59,668 nt of DNA from assembly GCA_965222515.1 (NCBI GenBank), contig CBDCUE010000004.1, positions 1 through 59,668 on the forward strand. The letters are read 5' to 3'. Shown here piece after piece: positions 33,674 to 43,002 of the stretch; position 1 is the stretch's first letter, and every line of letters begins with the position of its first letter. The translations under genes and the position numbers were made by a program. The stretch comes from CBDCUE01 sp965222515. Its GTDB lineage: Bacteria > Pseudomonadota > Alphaproteobacteria > Rickettsiales > JABIRX01. The notes beneath the pieces are model-generated. The model saw only the letters and a program-made list of their open reading frames with translations, did no database searches and was not told the origin of the DNA.

Positions 33674-35732
33674 AAATGAGAACACATCCTCCTTTCAAAA
33701 GAATCTTTTTGGATCTTGGGTGAATAGCTTGAAAAAAAGAAGAAACTCTATTGACTTTAATGCTGCTCATAGCATAGTGCCGTCCAAAACTGAAGAACTG
33801 GCTCGATCTTTATTTTGGCCCCAACTTAAATATGTAAGAGGAGAAGGACATGCACAAGGGAACTTTCCAGGTAGGGGGAAAGAGTCAATTGGTGATCCTG
33901 GACCATATACAGGATCTGAACCATTTCATATATTACAAGCCATTCTTGCTAGTTCTATATTGGAAGCTTTTTCTATAAGAAAAAGGGAAGGAGAAAGAAA
34001 AAGAAAAAGAGAAGGAGAAGGGTATGAATTTAAAACAGCAATAGTTCAAGTTCCTACTGGTTCATTGCTAAACAAAGCTATATTAGATGCACTAGCACCA
34101 AACAGACTTTTAAGTGAGGAGAGTATCAACATTATGGCAAACACAAGTACTGATACAAATTCTTTAAGCTCTAATAATTTAAGTGATTCAGAAAGCGATA
34201 GCTCTAAAGAGACTCTTAACATAAATGATTTAAATAATAAAAAACAAAGCATACTAACAAATCTAAAAATTAATAACCCAATTGACAGAAGTGACTTGAT
34301 TACTCAGTTGAGCTCTTACTTTCCTAATAAAACAGAAGAAATTAAAGAACTCATAAACAACCAAGACAATATTTTTGCAATGATATTAGATAAAGTAAAA
34401 CAATATCCTATGTCAAATACATTACTCAATACATTTGCTCATATACCCTCATCATCAATAAACCTCCTTTCTGATAAAGCAAAAAAATCTTTGTACCAAA
34501 GTTGTATAGAGATTTTAATAACCTCATACATGACACAAAAAAAAGTTTATGTATGGGACTATCAAGAGGGGTTTGGACATTTTAGTCATGGAGCTAAAGA
34601 CCACATTTCCAATACTGGTAGAGGTTTTATAATTGGAAAAACAAATAATGGGCTACCAGATTTGGATCAATTCAAAAAAGATATAGAAACAGCAAAACCT
34701 GATGTAATTTTATATGGTGGTTCTTTCTTTCCACAAATACCAGATAGTAAGGGGATTTGGGATATAATTCAAACAGCTAAAACACATGATCCTACTTATA
34801 AACCATTAATAGTTTTTGATGCAGCACACCATTCCTATATGTATTTACCTAATATTAAAAATGATAAAAGTTTTTTAACTGAGATTGGTTGTAGTGATTT
34901 AGAAAAAGATAATTTAGAAAACATTGATAAATATTGCGACCTTATGGTTTGTGTAACTGATAAAGTATTAGGAGGAGCAAAAGGTGCTTTTGTAATGATA
35001 AAAGATCCAACATTATTACTCAAAATAAATAAAATGATTTTTCCAGGCTCAATTGGAGGCATAAGCTCAGAGTCAATGATTGTTAACTTAATGAGATTTA
35101 GAGAAATTATAGGAAAAGAATTTTTTGGATGGAAAAAAAAATGGAAAAATAATAAAGATGTTAAGTTTCAGAAAGCTGTTAAATATTTTTCTAATTATAG
35201 GCTAAAAACAGCAAAAAAAGAACTAAACTTATATCTAAAAAACTGTATAAGATTCTCACAAACAGCTGCGGATACTTTTAAAAAACAAGGATTTTCTTTA
35301 GTTACAGATGGAACAAAGAATCATATGTCTATTATTAAAATAGATATCATAGGGAAGTCTCCAACAAATTTACAATCACAAACAGTTGTTAATTTATTAG
35401 AAGAGATAGGATTACAAGTAACATATATTAACGATAGTTCTTTTAGATTTGGAGTTCCTCCATTGGTAGGAATAGGTGTCATACAAGAAGATTTTATAAA
35501 ATCAGTTACTTTGATTTCAGATACAATTAAACAAATAGCACTATATGTAAAAAATAATAGTAAACATCCAACAATAGAAGATTTTACTGATATAAAAGAA
35601 ATCAAAGAAATAAAAAAGAAAGTAAGTGAGATAGCAAACAAATACCAAATATTATCAAAAACCAAACCGCCTACTATCATTACAACACAAGACATCAATA
35701 TCTCTACAATAAATGGGAGGTGCATAATATAA
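33666..35732 (+). CDS. Divergent serine hydroxymethyltransferase-like PLP protein with a ~140-residue insertion
   Basis: 688 residues, against about 420 for GlyA. By eye it follows SHMT throughout: LKYVRGEGHAQGNFPG (GlyA NKYAEGYPGKR), YTGSE with Glu85 at the catalytic Glu, VQVPTGSLLNKAI, EGFGHFSHGAKDH (GGHLTHG), ILYGGSFFPQIPD, FDAAHHS (Asp385, His388 in the PLP-ring positions), CVTDKVLGGAKGAF with Lys433 at the PLP lysine, IFPGSIGG (VFPGGQGG), TDGTKNHM and SSFRFGVPPL with Arg594 at the carboxylate-binding Arg. Family differences: the His before the PLP lysine is Asp432. Residues ~151-290 form a Ser/Asn/Asp-rich then helical insertion between the first PLP-domain segments. Residues 104-118 are an Arg/Lys/Glu-rich low-complexity stretch. 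There are ~30 extra N-terminal and ~50 extra C-terminal residues. No signal peptide. It is probably not the housekeeping GlyA. Enzyme activity and substrate are unknown. Confidence 0.7.
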   Translation: MNKNENTSSFQKNLFGSWVNSLKKRRNSIDFNAAHSIVPSKTEELARSLFWPQLKYVRGEGHAQGNFPGRGKESIGDPGPYTGSEPFHILQAILASSILEAFSIRKREGERKRKREGEGYEFKTAIVQVPTGSLLNKAILDALAPNRLLSEESINIMANTSTDTNSLSSNNLSDSESDSSKETLNINDLNNKKQSILTNLKINNPIDRSDLITQLSSYFPNKTEEIKELINNQDNIFAMILDKVKQYPMSNTLLNTFAHIPSSSINLLSDKAKKSLYQSCIEILITSYMTQKKVYVWDYQEGFGHFSHGAKDHISNTGRGFIIGKTNNGLPDLDQFKKDIETAKPDVILYGGSFFPQIPDSKGIWDIIQTAKTHDPTYKPLIVFDAAHHSYMYLPNIKNDKSFLTEIGCSDLEKDNLENIDKYCDLMVCVTDKVLGGAKGAFVMIKDPTLLLKINKMIFPGSIGGISSESMIVNLMRFREIIGKEFFGWKKKWKNNKDVKFQKAVKYFSNYRLKTAKKELNLYLKNCIRFSQTAADTFKKQGFSLVTDGTKNHMSIIKIDIIGKSPTNLQSQTVVNLLEEIGLQVTYINDSSFRFGVPPLVGIGVIQEDFIKSVTLISDTIKQIALYVKNNSKHPTIEDFTDIKEIKEIKKKVSEIANKYQILSKTKPPTIITTQDINISTINGRCII

Positions 35733-35861
35733 TCCAAAAATTCTACATTATTTCCTTTCTCTTAAAGTGTTCCCCCTGCACTAATGACTAACCCCACAAC
35801 AAAGATACTAGGCAAAAAAGTGGTAGGAAAGGTTTACTAATTCACTAAAAAAATCAATTTT

Positions 35862-38048
35862 TTAAACCCTTTCAATCATTATAACATCTCTAAGGATTCT
35901 TAGAGATGCTTTTGTTTTTTTTATTGTTTTCAAATCAGGAACTTCAATACTAACTGAAAAATAATTGTGATATTTCTCATGTTTTTTCCAATCACTAATT
36001 GTTATCACATTAATATTATTGTTTGCTATAATTTGCAATACTCTTGCAAAAACTCCAATCTTATTAATTAGAATAAGATTAAATTTACATTCAAAAATAT
36101 AATTTACATTTTGTCTCCAATAAGCTTTTGAAATATTGTTATCTTTGATGTTAATTTTTTTACAAATATTTCTATGAATCACCATTTCTGTTAAAGATTT
36201 TCTTTCAATCACTATCTTGTCATTTACAACAGGATAACAGCAAATAGGTAGTGTTATATTAACTCCTGGCAAAGACTCTTTTATTAAATCGTTTTTATTA
36301 GTTATTTTGTTTTCTTGTTTATTCTTTTTCTTGCTAAAAATTCTTATGAGTTTTTCTTTTTTATTAAATCTTTTAATTTTTTCAGGATAACAGACTTTAA
36401 AAATTGAGTATGGTTCTAATATTTTCTCTCCTAATGATATATATAAATCATCAAGAGTATTTTTAGCAAAAACTTTAAGATTTTTAGTTAATTTTTCTTC
36501 ATCAATATTGTTTATCTCATACATTCTTAAACATTCTTCTAAAAGATTCTTACCACTATCTAAATAAAAAATCTTTTTCTGCTCTCTAATAAATTTTCTA
36601 ATTCCTGCTTTTGCCCTACCTGTAACTGCAGAATTCTCCCAATTTTCAGAAGGGATTGAACTTATAAAACATAATATCTCTACTTGGTCACCATTTTCTA
36701 GAATAGTATAAATATTGTTTGTTGCTATTCCGTTAATTTTTGTTCCTATGCAATGATTACCTATGTCAGAATGAATAGCATAAGCAAAGTCAATTACATT
36801 CGCTCCTTGAGGTAAGGCAATAATTTTGCCTTTTGGAGTAAAACAAAAAACTTGATCTTGATAAATATCTAAGCTGGTACTTGCTACAGCCACTTCTGGG
36901 TTAGAGCTATTATCCAACACATCTAACAATTCATTGACCCAAAAATTTTGCTCATTAGTTATTATTGATATATTTTCTTTGTAAGACCAATGAGCAGCAA
37001 TACCATATTCAGCTATTTCATTCATTTCTTTAGTCCTAATTTGAATTTCAATCTTATGCTTTGATGGACCTATCAAAATAGTATGCAATGATTGATATTT
37101 ATTCTCTTTAGGAATAGATATATAATCTTTAAAATATCCAGGAACATTATGGTATTTTTGATGTAGAACACCTAATATTTTATAGCATTCTGCTATATCT
37201 TTCACTATTATTCTAAATGCCATAATGTCAGATATTTGTTCAAAACTAATGTTTTCTTTATTCATTTTTTTCCAAATAGAATATGGCCTTTTCACCCTAC
37301 CTAACACCACTGCATCTATGTTTTTATTCTTGCATAATTTTTTTAAATTTTCTATAATATGCTCTGTAAGAATTACATCATCTTTGTTTTCATGCAAAAA
37401 TGCTAATCTTTCAATAATGGATTTTCTAGCATCTTTGTATAATATTTGAAAAGATAAATCTTCTAACTTATCTTTTATTGAATGAACTCCAATTCTCTCT
37501 GTTAAAGGTGCATAAATTTCCAATGTCTCAGTAGCAATTCTTTTTTGTTTGTCAACTGAACTAATATGAGATATTGTTTGCATATTATGCAATCTATCGC
37601 AGATTTTTACCAAAAGAATTCTAATATCTTTTGATATGGCTAATAAAAACTTTTTAAAATTTTTTGATTGCCTAATATTTAAAGGTTGATATTGAATTTT
37701 ATGAAATTTTGTTACCCCATTGACTAAGGTTGCTATATTAGTATTAAATTCTTTCTTAAGTATTTCTTCTGTTATATCAGTATCTTCTATGGTATCGTGC
37801 AGAATTCCTGTTATGATTGTTTCATCATCTAACTTTAAATCGGCCAAAATATGAGCAACAGCAAGAGGATGAACAAAATATGCCTCCCCTGAAGCCCTCC
37901 TCTGCTTTGAATGTGCTTTTTTTGCTAATTGCAAAGCTTTTTCTACCAAAACCTTGTTGGAATTAGGGTTGTAGGATAGCATTTTTTTTAGCAAACCATC
38001 TTCAGTTAATGATTCATTATTATCTAACTTTTTTAAATTATATTCCAT
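35862..38048 (-). CDS. spoT: Bifunctional (p)ppGpp synthetase/hydrolase (Rsh)
   Basis: 728 residues, full length. The HD hydrolase domain shows HPLAVAHILADL and LHDTIEDT. The synthetase domain shows RVKRPYSIWKKM, DIMAFRIIV, KYQSLHT and EIQIRTKEMNEIAEYG. A TGS domain (FTPKGKIIALPQGANVIDF) and a C-terminal ACT domain follow. It makes and removes the stringent-response alarmone. Rickettsia species usually carry this gene in fragments, so an intact copy points to a less reduced genome. A 9-bp stem near the 3' end of the coding region has no T-run. Confidence 0.94.
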   Translation of the reverse strand: MEYNLKKLDNNESLTEDGLLKKMLSYNPNSNKVLVEKALQLAKKAHSKQRRASGEAYFVHPLAVAHILADLKLDDETIITGILHDTIEDTDITEEILKKEFNTNIATLVNGVTKFHKIQYQPLNIRQSKNFKKFLLAISKDIRILLVKICDRLHNMQTISHISSVDKQKRIATETLEIYAPLTERIGVHSIKDKLEDLSFQILYKDARKSIIERLAFLHENKDDVILTEHIIENLKKLCKNKNIDAVVLGRVKRPYSIWKKMNKENISFEQISDIMAFRIIVKDIAECYKILGVLHQKYHNVPGYFKDYISIPKENKYQSLHTILIGPSKHKIEIQIRTKEMNEIAEYGIAAHWSYKENISIITNEQNFWVNELLDVLDNSSNPEVAVASTSLDIYQDQVFCFTPKGKIIALPQGANVIDFAYAIHSDIGNHCIGTKINGIATNNIYTILENGDQVEILCFISSIPSENWENSAVTGRAKAGIRKFIREQKKIFYLDSGKNLLEECLRMYEINNIDEEKLTKNLKVFAKNTLDDLYISLGEKILEPYSIFKVCYPEKIKRFNKKEKLIRIFSKKKNKQENKITNKNDLIKESLPGVNITLPICCYPVVNDKIVIERKSLTEMVIHRNICKKINIKDNNISKAYWRQNVNYIFECKFNLILINKIGVFARVLQIIANNNINVITISDWKKHEKYHNYFSVSIEVPDLKTIKKTKASLRILRDVIMIERV

Positions 38049-38152
38049 ATGATTATGATAGTAAAAAAATAAGCAATCCCAAAAACATCACTCTTGTACC
38101 AGAAATTCGAATTATGGAAAAGCAGGAATCTTAGTAATAACAGTATTTAGTG

Positions 38153-38178
38153 ATACTAAAACAAAATTGATTTAGTAT
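38153..38178. repeat. Short palindrome sharing the AAAACAAAATTGATTT core
   Basis: ATACTAAA and TTTAGTAT flank ACAAAATTGA. The core AAAACAAAATTGATTT is also found in the palindrome at 47650-47682, so both belong to one small repeat class. It lies between tlyC and rsh, upstream of the rsh start. Confidence 0.5.
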
Positions 38179-38179
38179 A

Positions 38180-39052
38180 TCAATAAGTTACTTCATTACT
38201 ATCTAAAATACTATTGTTAATTTTTTCTATCACAATTTTTTTAATAAACCTATTCTCTGCTTCTTTTATATGGAATTTAATATCATTGTTATATTTTATA
38301 ATTTCTCCTGTTTTAGGTATTTTGTTACAAAAAGCTACAATTAAACCTCCTAAACTATCAAAATCATCTCCATATTGCTGATGTTTAAAATTCATTGATA
38401 ATTGTTTTTCCAAATCTTCAATTTTACTTTTTGCACTTACCTCATATTTACCATCACCTTTATTTTTTATATTTTCATATTCCTCTTCACCTACAATTTC
38501 TTCAATTATATCATCCATCGTAAGCAAGCCATCTGTTCCGCCATATTCATCGATCACTATAGCAATTCTTGTTTTTTCATCTCTCATTTTTAATGCAACA
38601 TCAGCAATTTTCATTGCTGCTGGAAGAAAAAAAGTTGTTTTGATAAGATTATCAATTTTAAATTTTTTACTATTATCAAAATATGATAAAATATTTTTAA
38701 TATGTATGTAACCTATGATATTATCTAAATTATCTTCATATATGGGAATTCTACTTTTTTTTGTTTCAATAAATTTCTTTTTAATTATAGCAAAAGATGA
38801 TTTTCTGCTAATAGAAATAATTTCACTCCTTGGAGTCATTACATCTTCAACAATTTTATCAGTAAAATTAACTGCATTTATTAAAATCTCCCTTTCTTCT
38901 TTTCCTATAGCTTTGTCTTTTTGAGCATTTTCTTCATTAACAAGCTCAACTATCTTTTTTGACATAGATTGAGTTTTTTTCTTCAAGAATTTTTGTTTAA
39001 TAATGTTTAATAAATTTATCCTTCGGGGAACAGGGTCTGTAGACTTAGTCAT
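38180..39052 (-). CDS. tlyC: CorC/TlyC family CBS-domain protein
   Basis: 290 residues, without membrane helices. A pair of CBS domains (VMTPRSEIISI and the IVIDEYGGTDGLLTMDDIIEEIVGE boxes) is followed by a CorC/HlyC transporter-associated domain. Rickettsial homologues are annotated as hemolysin C (TlyC), but the relatives CorC/YbeX act in cation homeostasis or ribosome-related processes, so a lytic role is doubtful. Confidence 0.88.
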   Translation of the reverse strand: MTKSTDPVPRRINLLNIIKQKFLKKKTQSMSKKIVELVNEENAQKDKAIGKEEREILINAVNFTDKIVEDVMTPRSEIISISRKSSFAIIKKKFIETKKSRIPIYEDNLDNIIGYIHIKNILSYFDNSKKFKIDNLIKTTFFLPAAMKIADVALKMRDEKTRIAIVIDEYGGTDGLLTMDDIIEEIVGEEEYENIKNKGDGKYEVSAKSKIEDLEKQLSMNFKHQQYGDDFDSLGGLIVAFCNKIPKTGEIIKYNNDIKFHIKEAENRFIKKIVIEKINNSILDSNEVTY

Positions 39053-39128
39053 ATAGTTTTTTTTAATTATAAATAAATAGCTTATTTACTTATGATAACT
39101 TAAAATTATAAATAAAGCAATAATTTAA

Positions 39129-39446
39129 TTATTTTAGCATATCTTGCAAAGAAGATAAATCCATATTTTCTAATGGTTCTGTTAGTGATTTTGAAGCAGA
39201 ATGTTGTTTTTCTACTGCATTATTAAAAGCTGCCAAAATCAAATCTTGAATGATTGTTGTATCTTTTTCTTCTAATAAATTAGAATTAATATTTAACTTT
39301 TTAGCCTTGCCATATCCACTCAAAACTACTTCTACCAATCCACCTCCTGCATTTCCTGTGAATTCTTGTGTTTTAAATTTTTCTCTATCATCAGAAAAAT
39401 TTTGTTGCATTGCTTTTGCTTGCTCTAATATTTTACTAAAATCCAT
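39129..39446 (-). CDS. YbaB/EbfC family nucleoid-associated protein
   Basis: 105 residues from the ATG at 39446. MDFSKILEQAKAMQQNF, the GNAGGGLVEVVLSGYG segment and a C-terminal helix fit YbaB/EbfC, a small DNA-binding dimer usually next to dnaX-recR. Here it follows yejB instead. An upstream alternative start at 39497 would overlap yejB and adds nothing conserved. Confidence 0.9.
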   Translation of the reverse strand: MDFSKILEQAKAMQQNFSDDREKFKTQEFTGNAGGGLVEVVLSGYGKAKKLNINSNLLEEKDTTIIQDLILAAFNNAVEKQHSASKSLTEPLENMDLSSLQDMLK

Positions 39447-39450
39447 TTTT

Positions 39451-40533
39451 TTATTTAATTGTTTTCTTAAAATTAATTCTTGGGTCAATAAGAACATAAA
39501 TTATATCGCTTATTAAATTAAAAACAAGACCTATTAGACTATAAATATAAAGTGTCGCAAAAATTACTGGATAATCTCTATTTAAAGCAGACTCAAAACC
39601 TAACAAGCCTAAACCATCTAATGAAAAAATTATCTCTATCAGCAACACTCCTGTAAATAAAATTTTTATTAAAGTTTCAGGAATTTGTGAAACTACTAAA
39701 ATCATAGCATTTCTAAAAATATGTCCATATAAAATTCTATTTTCATTCAATCCTTTTGATTTTGCAGTAACCACATATTCCTTATTAATTTCCTCTATAA
39801 AAGAATTTTTAGTAAGCATAGTAAGTGCTGCAAAACCTCCCAAAACCAAGGTTAAAGTTGGCAAAATTATATGCATAAAATAATCTCCAATTTTAGCATA
39901 AAAAGACAAGTTATTAAAATTATCAGATGTTAATCCAGAAATGGGAAAAACAGGATAAACCCCTCCATTTCCAAATAAAATGATCAACAAAATAGCAAAT
40001 AAAAAAGCAGGAATTGCATAAAAAACAAAGATTATTAAGCTAGTATTAAGATCAAATTTAGAACCATTTCTTACCGCTTTTCTAATTCCTAATGGTATAG
40101 AAATCAAATAAATTAATAAACTTGACCATAATCCTAAAGATAATGAGATAGGTAGTCTTTCTGCAATCAAGCTCAAAACTTTCTTGCCCTTAAAAAAGCT
40201 TTCACCAAAATCAAATAATAAAAAATCTTTTATCATTAAAAAAAATCTAATATGAACTGGTTTATCAAAACCATATTGTTTTTTTAACTCAATAATAATT
40301 TCTGGATCCAAGCCCCTTGCTCCAGCATATAAATTATTTTGATTTGTCTGACTAGCAACTTCAAGATTATTTTGAATATGAGACTCTCCACTATTTTGAC
40401 TATCAGTAAGCAAGGCTACAATTCTCTCCACTGGTCCTCCAGGGGCAAACTGAATAATAGTAAAATTAATTAATAAAATAATAAATAAAGTAGGAAAAAT
40501 TAAGAAAAACCTTTTTAAGATATATGATAACAT
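39451..40533 (-). CDS. yejB: Peptide ABC transporter permease YejB (orphan)
   Basis: 360 residues, six membrane helices. The N-terminus (MLSYILKRFFLIFPTLFIIL, then INFTIIQFAPGGPVE) and the cytoplasmic EAA-like loop (SKGLNENRILYGHIFRNA) are those of YejB, the permease of the YejABEF microcin C/peptide importer. yejA, yejE and yejF are not adjacent on either side. It immediately follows the TPR gene. It may work with subunits encoded elsewhere, as often happens in reduced genomes. Confidence 0.9.
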   Translation of the reverse strand: MLSYILKRFFLIFPTLFIILLINFTIIQFAPGGPVERIVALLTDSQNSGESHIQNNLEVASQTNQNNLYAGARGLDPEIIIELKKQYGFDKPVHIRFFLMIKDFLLFDFGESFFKGKKVLSLIAERLPISLSLGLWSSLLIYLISIPLGIRKAVRNGSKFDLNTSLIIFVFYAIPAFLFAILLIILFGNGGVYPVFPISGLTSDNFNNLSFYAKIGDYFMHIILPTLTLVLGGFAALTMLTKNSFIEEINKEYVVTAKSKGLNENRILYGHIFRNAMILVVSQIPETLIKILFTGVLLIEIIFSLDGLGLLGFESALNRDYPVIFATLYIYSLIGLVFNLISDIIYVLIDPRINFKKTIK

Positions 40534-41469
40534 TTATATACAATCTATTTTCTTTAATTTTTGTCTCAATTTTTGAGCTATTTCTTCTTGATAATCTTTG
40601 TAATATAAAATTCTAGCTCTTCTATAATTAACACAAGCCTGCTGTATATTATTTTGCTTCTCATATAAAATAGCAATATTATGGTATAAAATTGAAGATT
40701 GAGCTGTCACTCCATATTTTTTACTAATCGAAAGACCGTTATGAAAATATTTCAAAGCATTATCATAATTTCCTTTTTTTAAATAACTAATTGCTAAATT
40801 AGTATAACCAGATGAAATAATTAGAGGATTTCTTCTATTTTTTCCAATAGATACAATTTGATGATATACTATTATAGCATTTTGATAACTCTTTAACTCT
40901 AGATATAATTTACCCAAATTATTTAAAATAAAAACACTTTTTTTATTTAAACTAAGAGCAAGGTTATAAATCTTTATTGCCTGATATTTATCTTTAAAAT
41001 AAGTTATTATCGCCTGAAAAGCAACAAATTTAGCCCTTTCCTTATCATTCTTACTATCTAGAATTTTTTGTTCTATGATTCCTTCTAATAAATCAAATTT
41101 TATGTTTTGTAATTCTATTAAAGCTTTATCAATCTTAATAATATAGGCATTATCATTGCTATTTTTTTGGATATTTAGCAATGTTTGTGCTAAATATTTA
41201 ACATTATTAATATTAGAAATATTATGTTTTTTTTCTTTATATTTTACAGTAGAAAAAAACAATCCACCTAGGGCATTATTACTTGCATTTTTGTTAGAAA
41301 AAGGACTTCTGATACTCAAGATATTATCATATGATTCACTTAAAGAAGGGATTTTGTCATATAAATATATAATCGGCGGAGTAATTAATGTTTTAATTTG
41401 AAAAACAACAGGTATTAGAATACTAATTATGGTTATCTTTAAATTATGTTTTATTAGAAAATTCAGCAT
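40534..41469 (-). CDS. Tetratricopeptide repeat protein with N-terminal membrane anchor
   Basis: 311 residues. One hydrophobic segment near the start (KITIISILIPVVFQI) is followed by about four to five TPR units from residue ~145 (FVAFQAIITYFKDKYQAIKIY, then NNLGKLYLELKSYQNAI, TNLAISYLKKGNYDNALKYF, HNIAILYEKQNNIQQAC). TPRs mediate protein binding. The gene overlaps nagZ by seven bases and touches yejB, where scpA/scpB often stand in related genomes. Function unknown. Confidence 0.8.
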   Translation of the reverse strand: MLNFLIKHNLKITIISILIPVVFQIKTLITPPIIYLYDKIPSLSESYDNILSIRSPFSNKNASNNALGGLFFSTVKYKEKKHNISNINNVKYLAQTLLNIQKNSNDNAYIIKIDKALIELQNIKFDLLEGIIEQKILDSKNDKERAKFVAFQAIITYFKDKYQAIKIYNLALSLNKKSVFILNNLGKLYLELKSYQNAIIVYHQIVSIGKNRRNPLIISSGYTNLAISYLKKGNYDNALKYFHNGLSISKKYGVTAQSSILYHNIAILYEKQNNIQQACVNYRRARILYYKDYQEEIAQKLRQKLKKIDCI

Positions 41470-42356
41470 TGTTTTGTTAGAATATCAGCTATTTCTTTCA
41501 TCTCATTTATATCACCATTGCAATGAAGCACAAAATCAACTCCACTTGCTATGGTTAATTTTGTAATTTCTGCTATACTATAATTTTGCAATGCTTTCAT
41601 ATTAATATCATCACTAATTATTTTCCCCCGATAGTTAAGATTATCTTTAATATATGAAATAGATTTTTTGGATAAAGTAATAGGCATCTTTTTGTCTAAG
41701 GAATTATAAATAATATGGGCAGTCATTGCAAGTGGATAGTTATTTAATTGCTTAAAAATCTTAAAATCACTTTTTTCTAAAACCTCTAAATCATCTTTAA
41801 TTACTGGTAGATCAAGATGGGAATCTAAATCAGCCCTACCATGCCCTGGTATATGTTTCAAAACAGGAATTATATCATTTTTCAAAAAAGTATCAGATGC
41901 TATTTTAGCACAAGAAATTACTGTTTCTAAATTGCTGGAAAAAGCTCTATCTCCTATTATTTGATGAGTGTTTTTATGTTGTAAATCGCATACTGGCGAA
42001 CAAGCAATGTTAATACCTAGAATTTTTAACCTATTAGCAATTTCTTGGTAGGTTTTGATTATTTTTTTCTTCCCTAAAACCTTATTTTTCTCATACAATT
42101 CTCCTAAAACAAGAGCTGTTGGTAATTTTTCTAAAAAAATTTTTTTAAGTCTAGTTATTCTACCTCCTTCTTCATCAATTAGAATATTGATCTCTTGTGA
42201 TATTTTTTTTATTTGTTTAGTTAAATTTTTAACTTGTTTTTTATTCAAAACATTCCTTTCAAACAAAATAATCCCCCAAGGAAGATGTTTTTTAAATAAT
42301 GAGATTTCATCATCAGTTAAAAAATATGTTTTAATGGCAAAAATAGCTGGTATCAT
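41463..42356 (-). CDS. nagZ: Beta-N-acetylhexosaminidase NagZ
   Basis: 297 residues, GH3 family. ILIDEEGGRITRL, KHIPGHGRADLDSHLDLP (with the Asp/His catalytic dyad loop) and SDDINMKAL (the nucleophile Asp region) are the NagZ signatures. It removes GlcNAc from muropeptides in peptidoglycan recycling, consistent with the PBP in this window. Its ATG overlaps the SPOR gene stop (ATGA). Confidence 0.93.
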   Translation of the reverse strand: MIPAIFAIKTYFLTDDEISLFKKHLPWGIILFERNVLNKKQVKNLTKQIKKISQEINILIDEEGGRITRLKKIFLEKLPTALVLGELYEKNKVLGKKKIIKTYQEIANRLKILGINIACSPVCDLQHKNTHQIIGDRAFSSNLETVISCAKIASDTFLKNDIIPVLKHIPGHGRADLDSHLDLPVIKDDLEVLEKSDFKIFKQLNNYPLAMTAHIIYNSLDKKMPITLSKKSISYIKDNLNYRGKIISDDINMKALQNYSIAEITKLTIASGVDFVLHCNGDINEMKEIADILTKQC

Positions 42357-42982
42357 TGGTTAATTACTAAAAAGCAGTCAGTATTTTTTTTTCTTAAATT
42401 GGAACAGAAACTTCTTGCAGGAGCTCTACCTATAAATCCTCCAATTTTCAATCTATACACGGCACTATGACCTGTTCTTTGAGTTTTTTCAATATGAAAA
42501 TCATATTTTTTAAATGTTTGAGTATTTTGCTCAGCAATCCTATACCATTCCTTGCTAGCTCCTTCAAAAGAATAAAAAGCTCCTAGCTGCACTAAATGTT
42601 TATCATTGTTTTGTATTTTTTGCTTAAGTGCTTTTTTCTGTACTATTCGAACTCTATGTTTTTTGTATTCTATAACATTTTTATTTGCTATTTTTTTTAT
42701 ATTTTTTTTAGTTTCTATAATCTTTCTTTTCTTTTTTACTGTTTTAATCGTTACTTCTTTTTTTTTGTTTTTCTTAAAATAATTATACTCTTTTTTCTGC
42801 TCTGTTTTTGGAATTATATCTGTTTTAGAGTGATTAGCATAAATATATTCTACATTTTTATTAGAATCCAAATGAGTATGAAAATCTCCTAATTTACAAA
42901 ATAGCAAAGTAACAATAATAGCAATTGCCATCAAGCTAAAGATAGTTAAATATTGTAAATATTTTTTAGATATTTTTTTCAT
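42353..42982 (-). CDS. SPOR-domain membrane protein
   Basis: 209 residues from the ATG at 42982 (a TTG at 42988 is the alternative). A single membrane helix (IFSLMAIAIIVTLLF) is followed by a long Lys/Glu/Ile-rich linker and a C-terminal SPOR domain (HLVQLGAFYSFEGASKEW to DCFLVINQ). SPOR domains bind denuded septal glycan. The argS-SPOR-nagZ order is typical of Alphaproteobacteria and supports the assignment. Confidence 0.85.
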   Translation of the reverse strand: MKKISKKYLQYLTIFSLMAIAIIVTLLFCKLGDFHTHLDSNKNVEYIYANHSKTDIIPKTEQKKEYNYFKKNKKKEVTIKTVKKKRKIIETKKNIKKIANKNVIEYKKHRVRIVQKKALKQKIQNNDKHLVQLGAFYSFEGASKEWYRIAEQNTQTFKKYDFHIEKTQRTGHSAVYRLKIGGFIGRAPARSFCSNLRKKNTDCFLVINQ

Positions 42983-43002
42983 CAGCAAAGAGACTCCCCA
43001 AT

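Noticed and set aside
35721..35732. C-terminal Cys-Ile-Ile of the SHMT-like protein as a CaaX prenylation box
   Set aside because: The Cys is third from the end, not fourth, so it does not fit CaaX.
35885..35908. Hairpin CATCTCTAA/TTAGAGATG as a terminator
   Set aside because: It lies inside the 3' coding part of rsh and has no T-run on the minus strand.
38180..39052. TlyC as a true hemolysin
   Set aside because: The domains are CBS plus CorC-associated, with relatives in ion or ribosome-related roles; a lytic role cannot be supported from sequence.
42596..42892. Plus-strand ORF rich in Phe/Tyr opposite the SPOR gene
   Set aside because: It is the antisense shadow of the Lys-rich linker of the SPOR protein.
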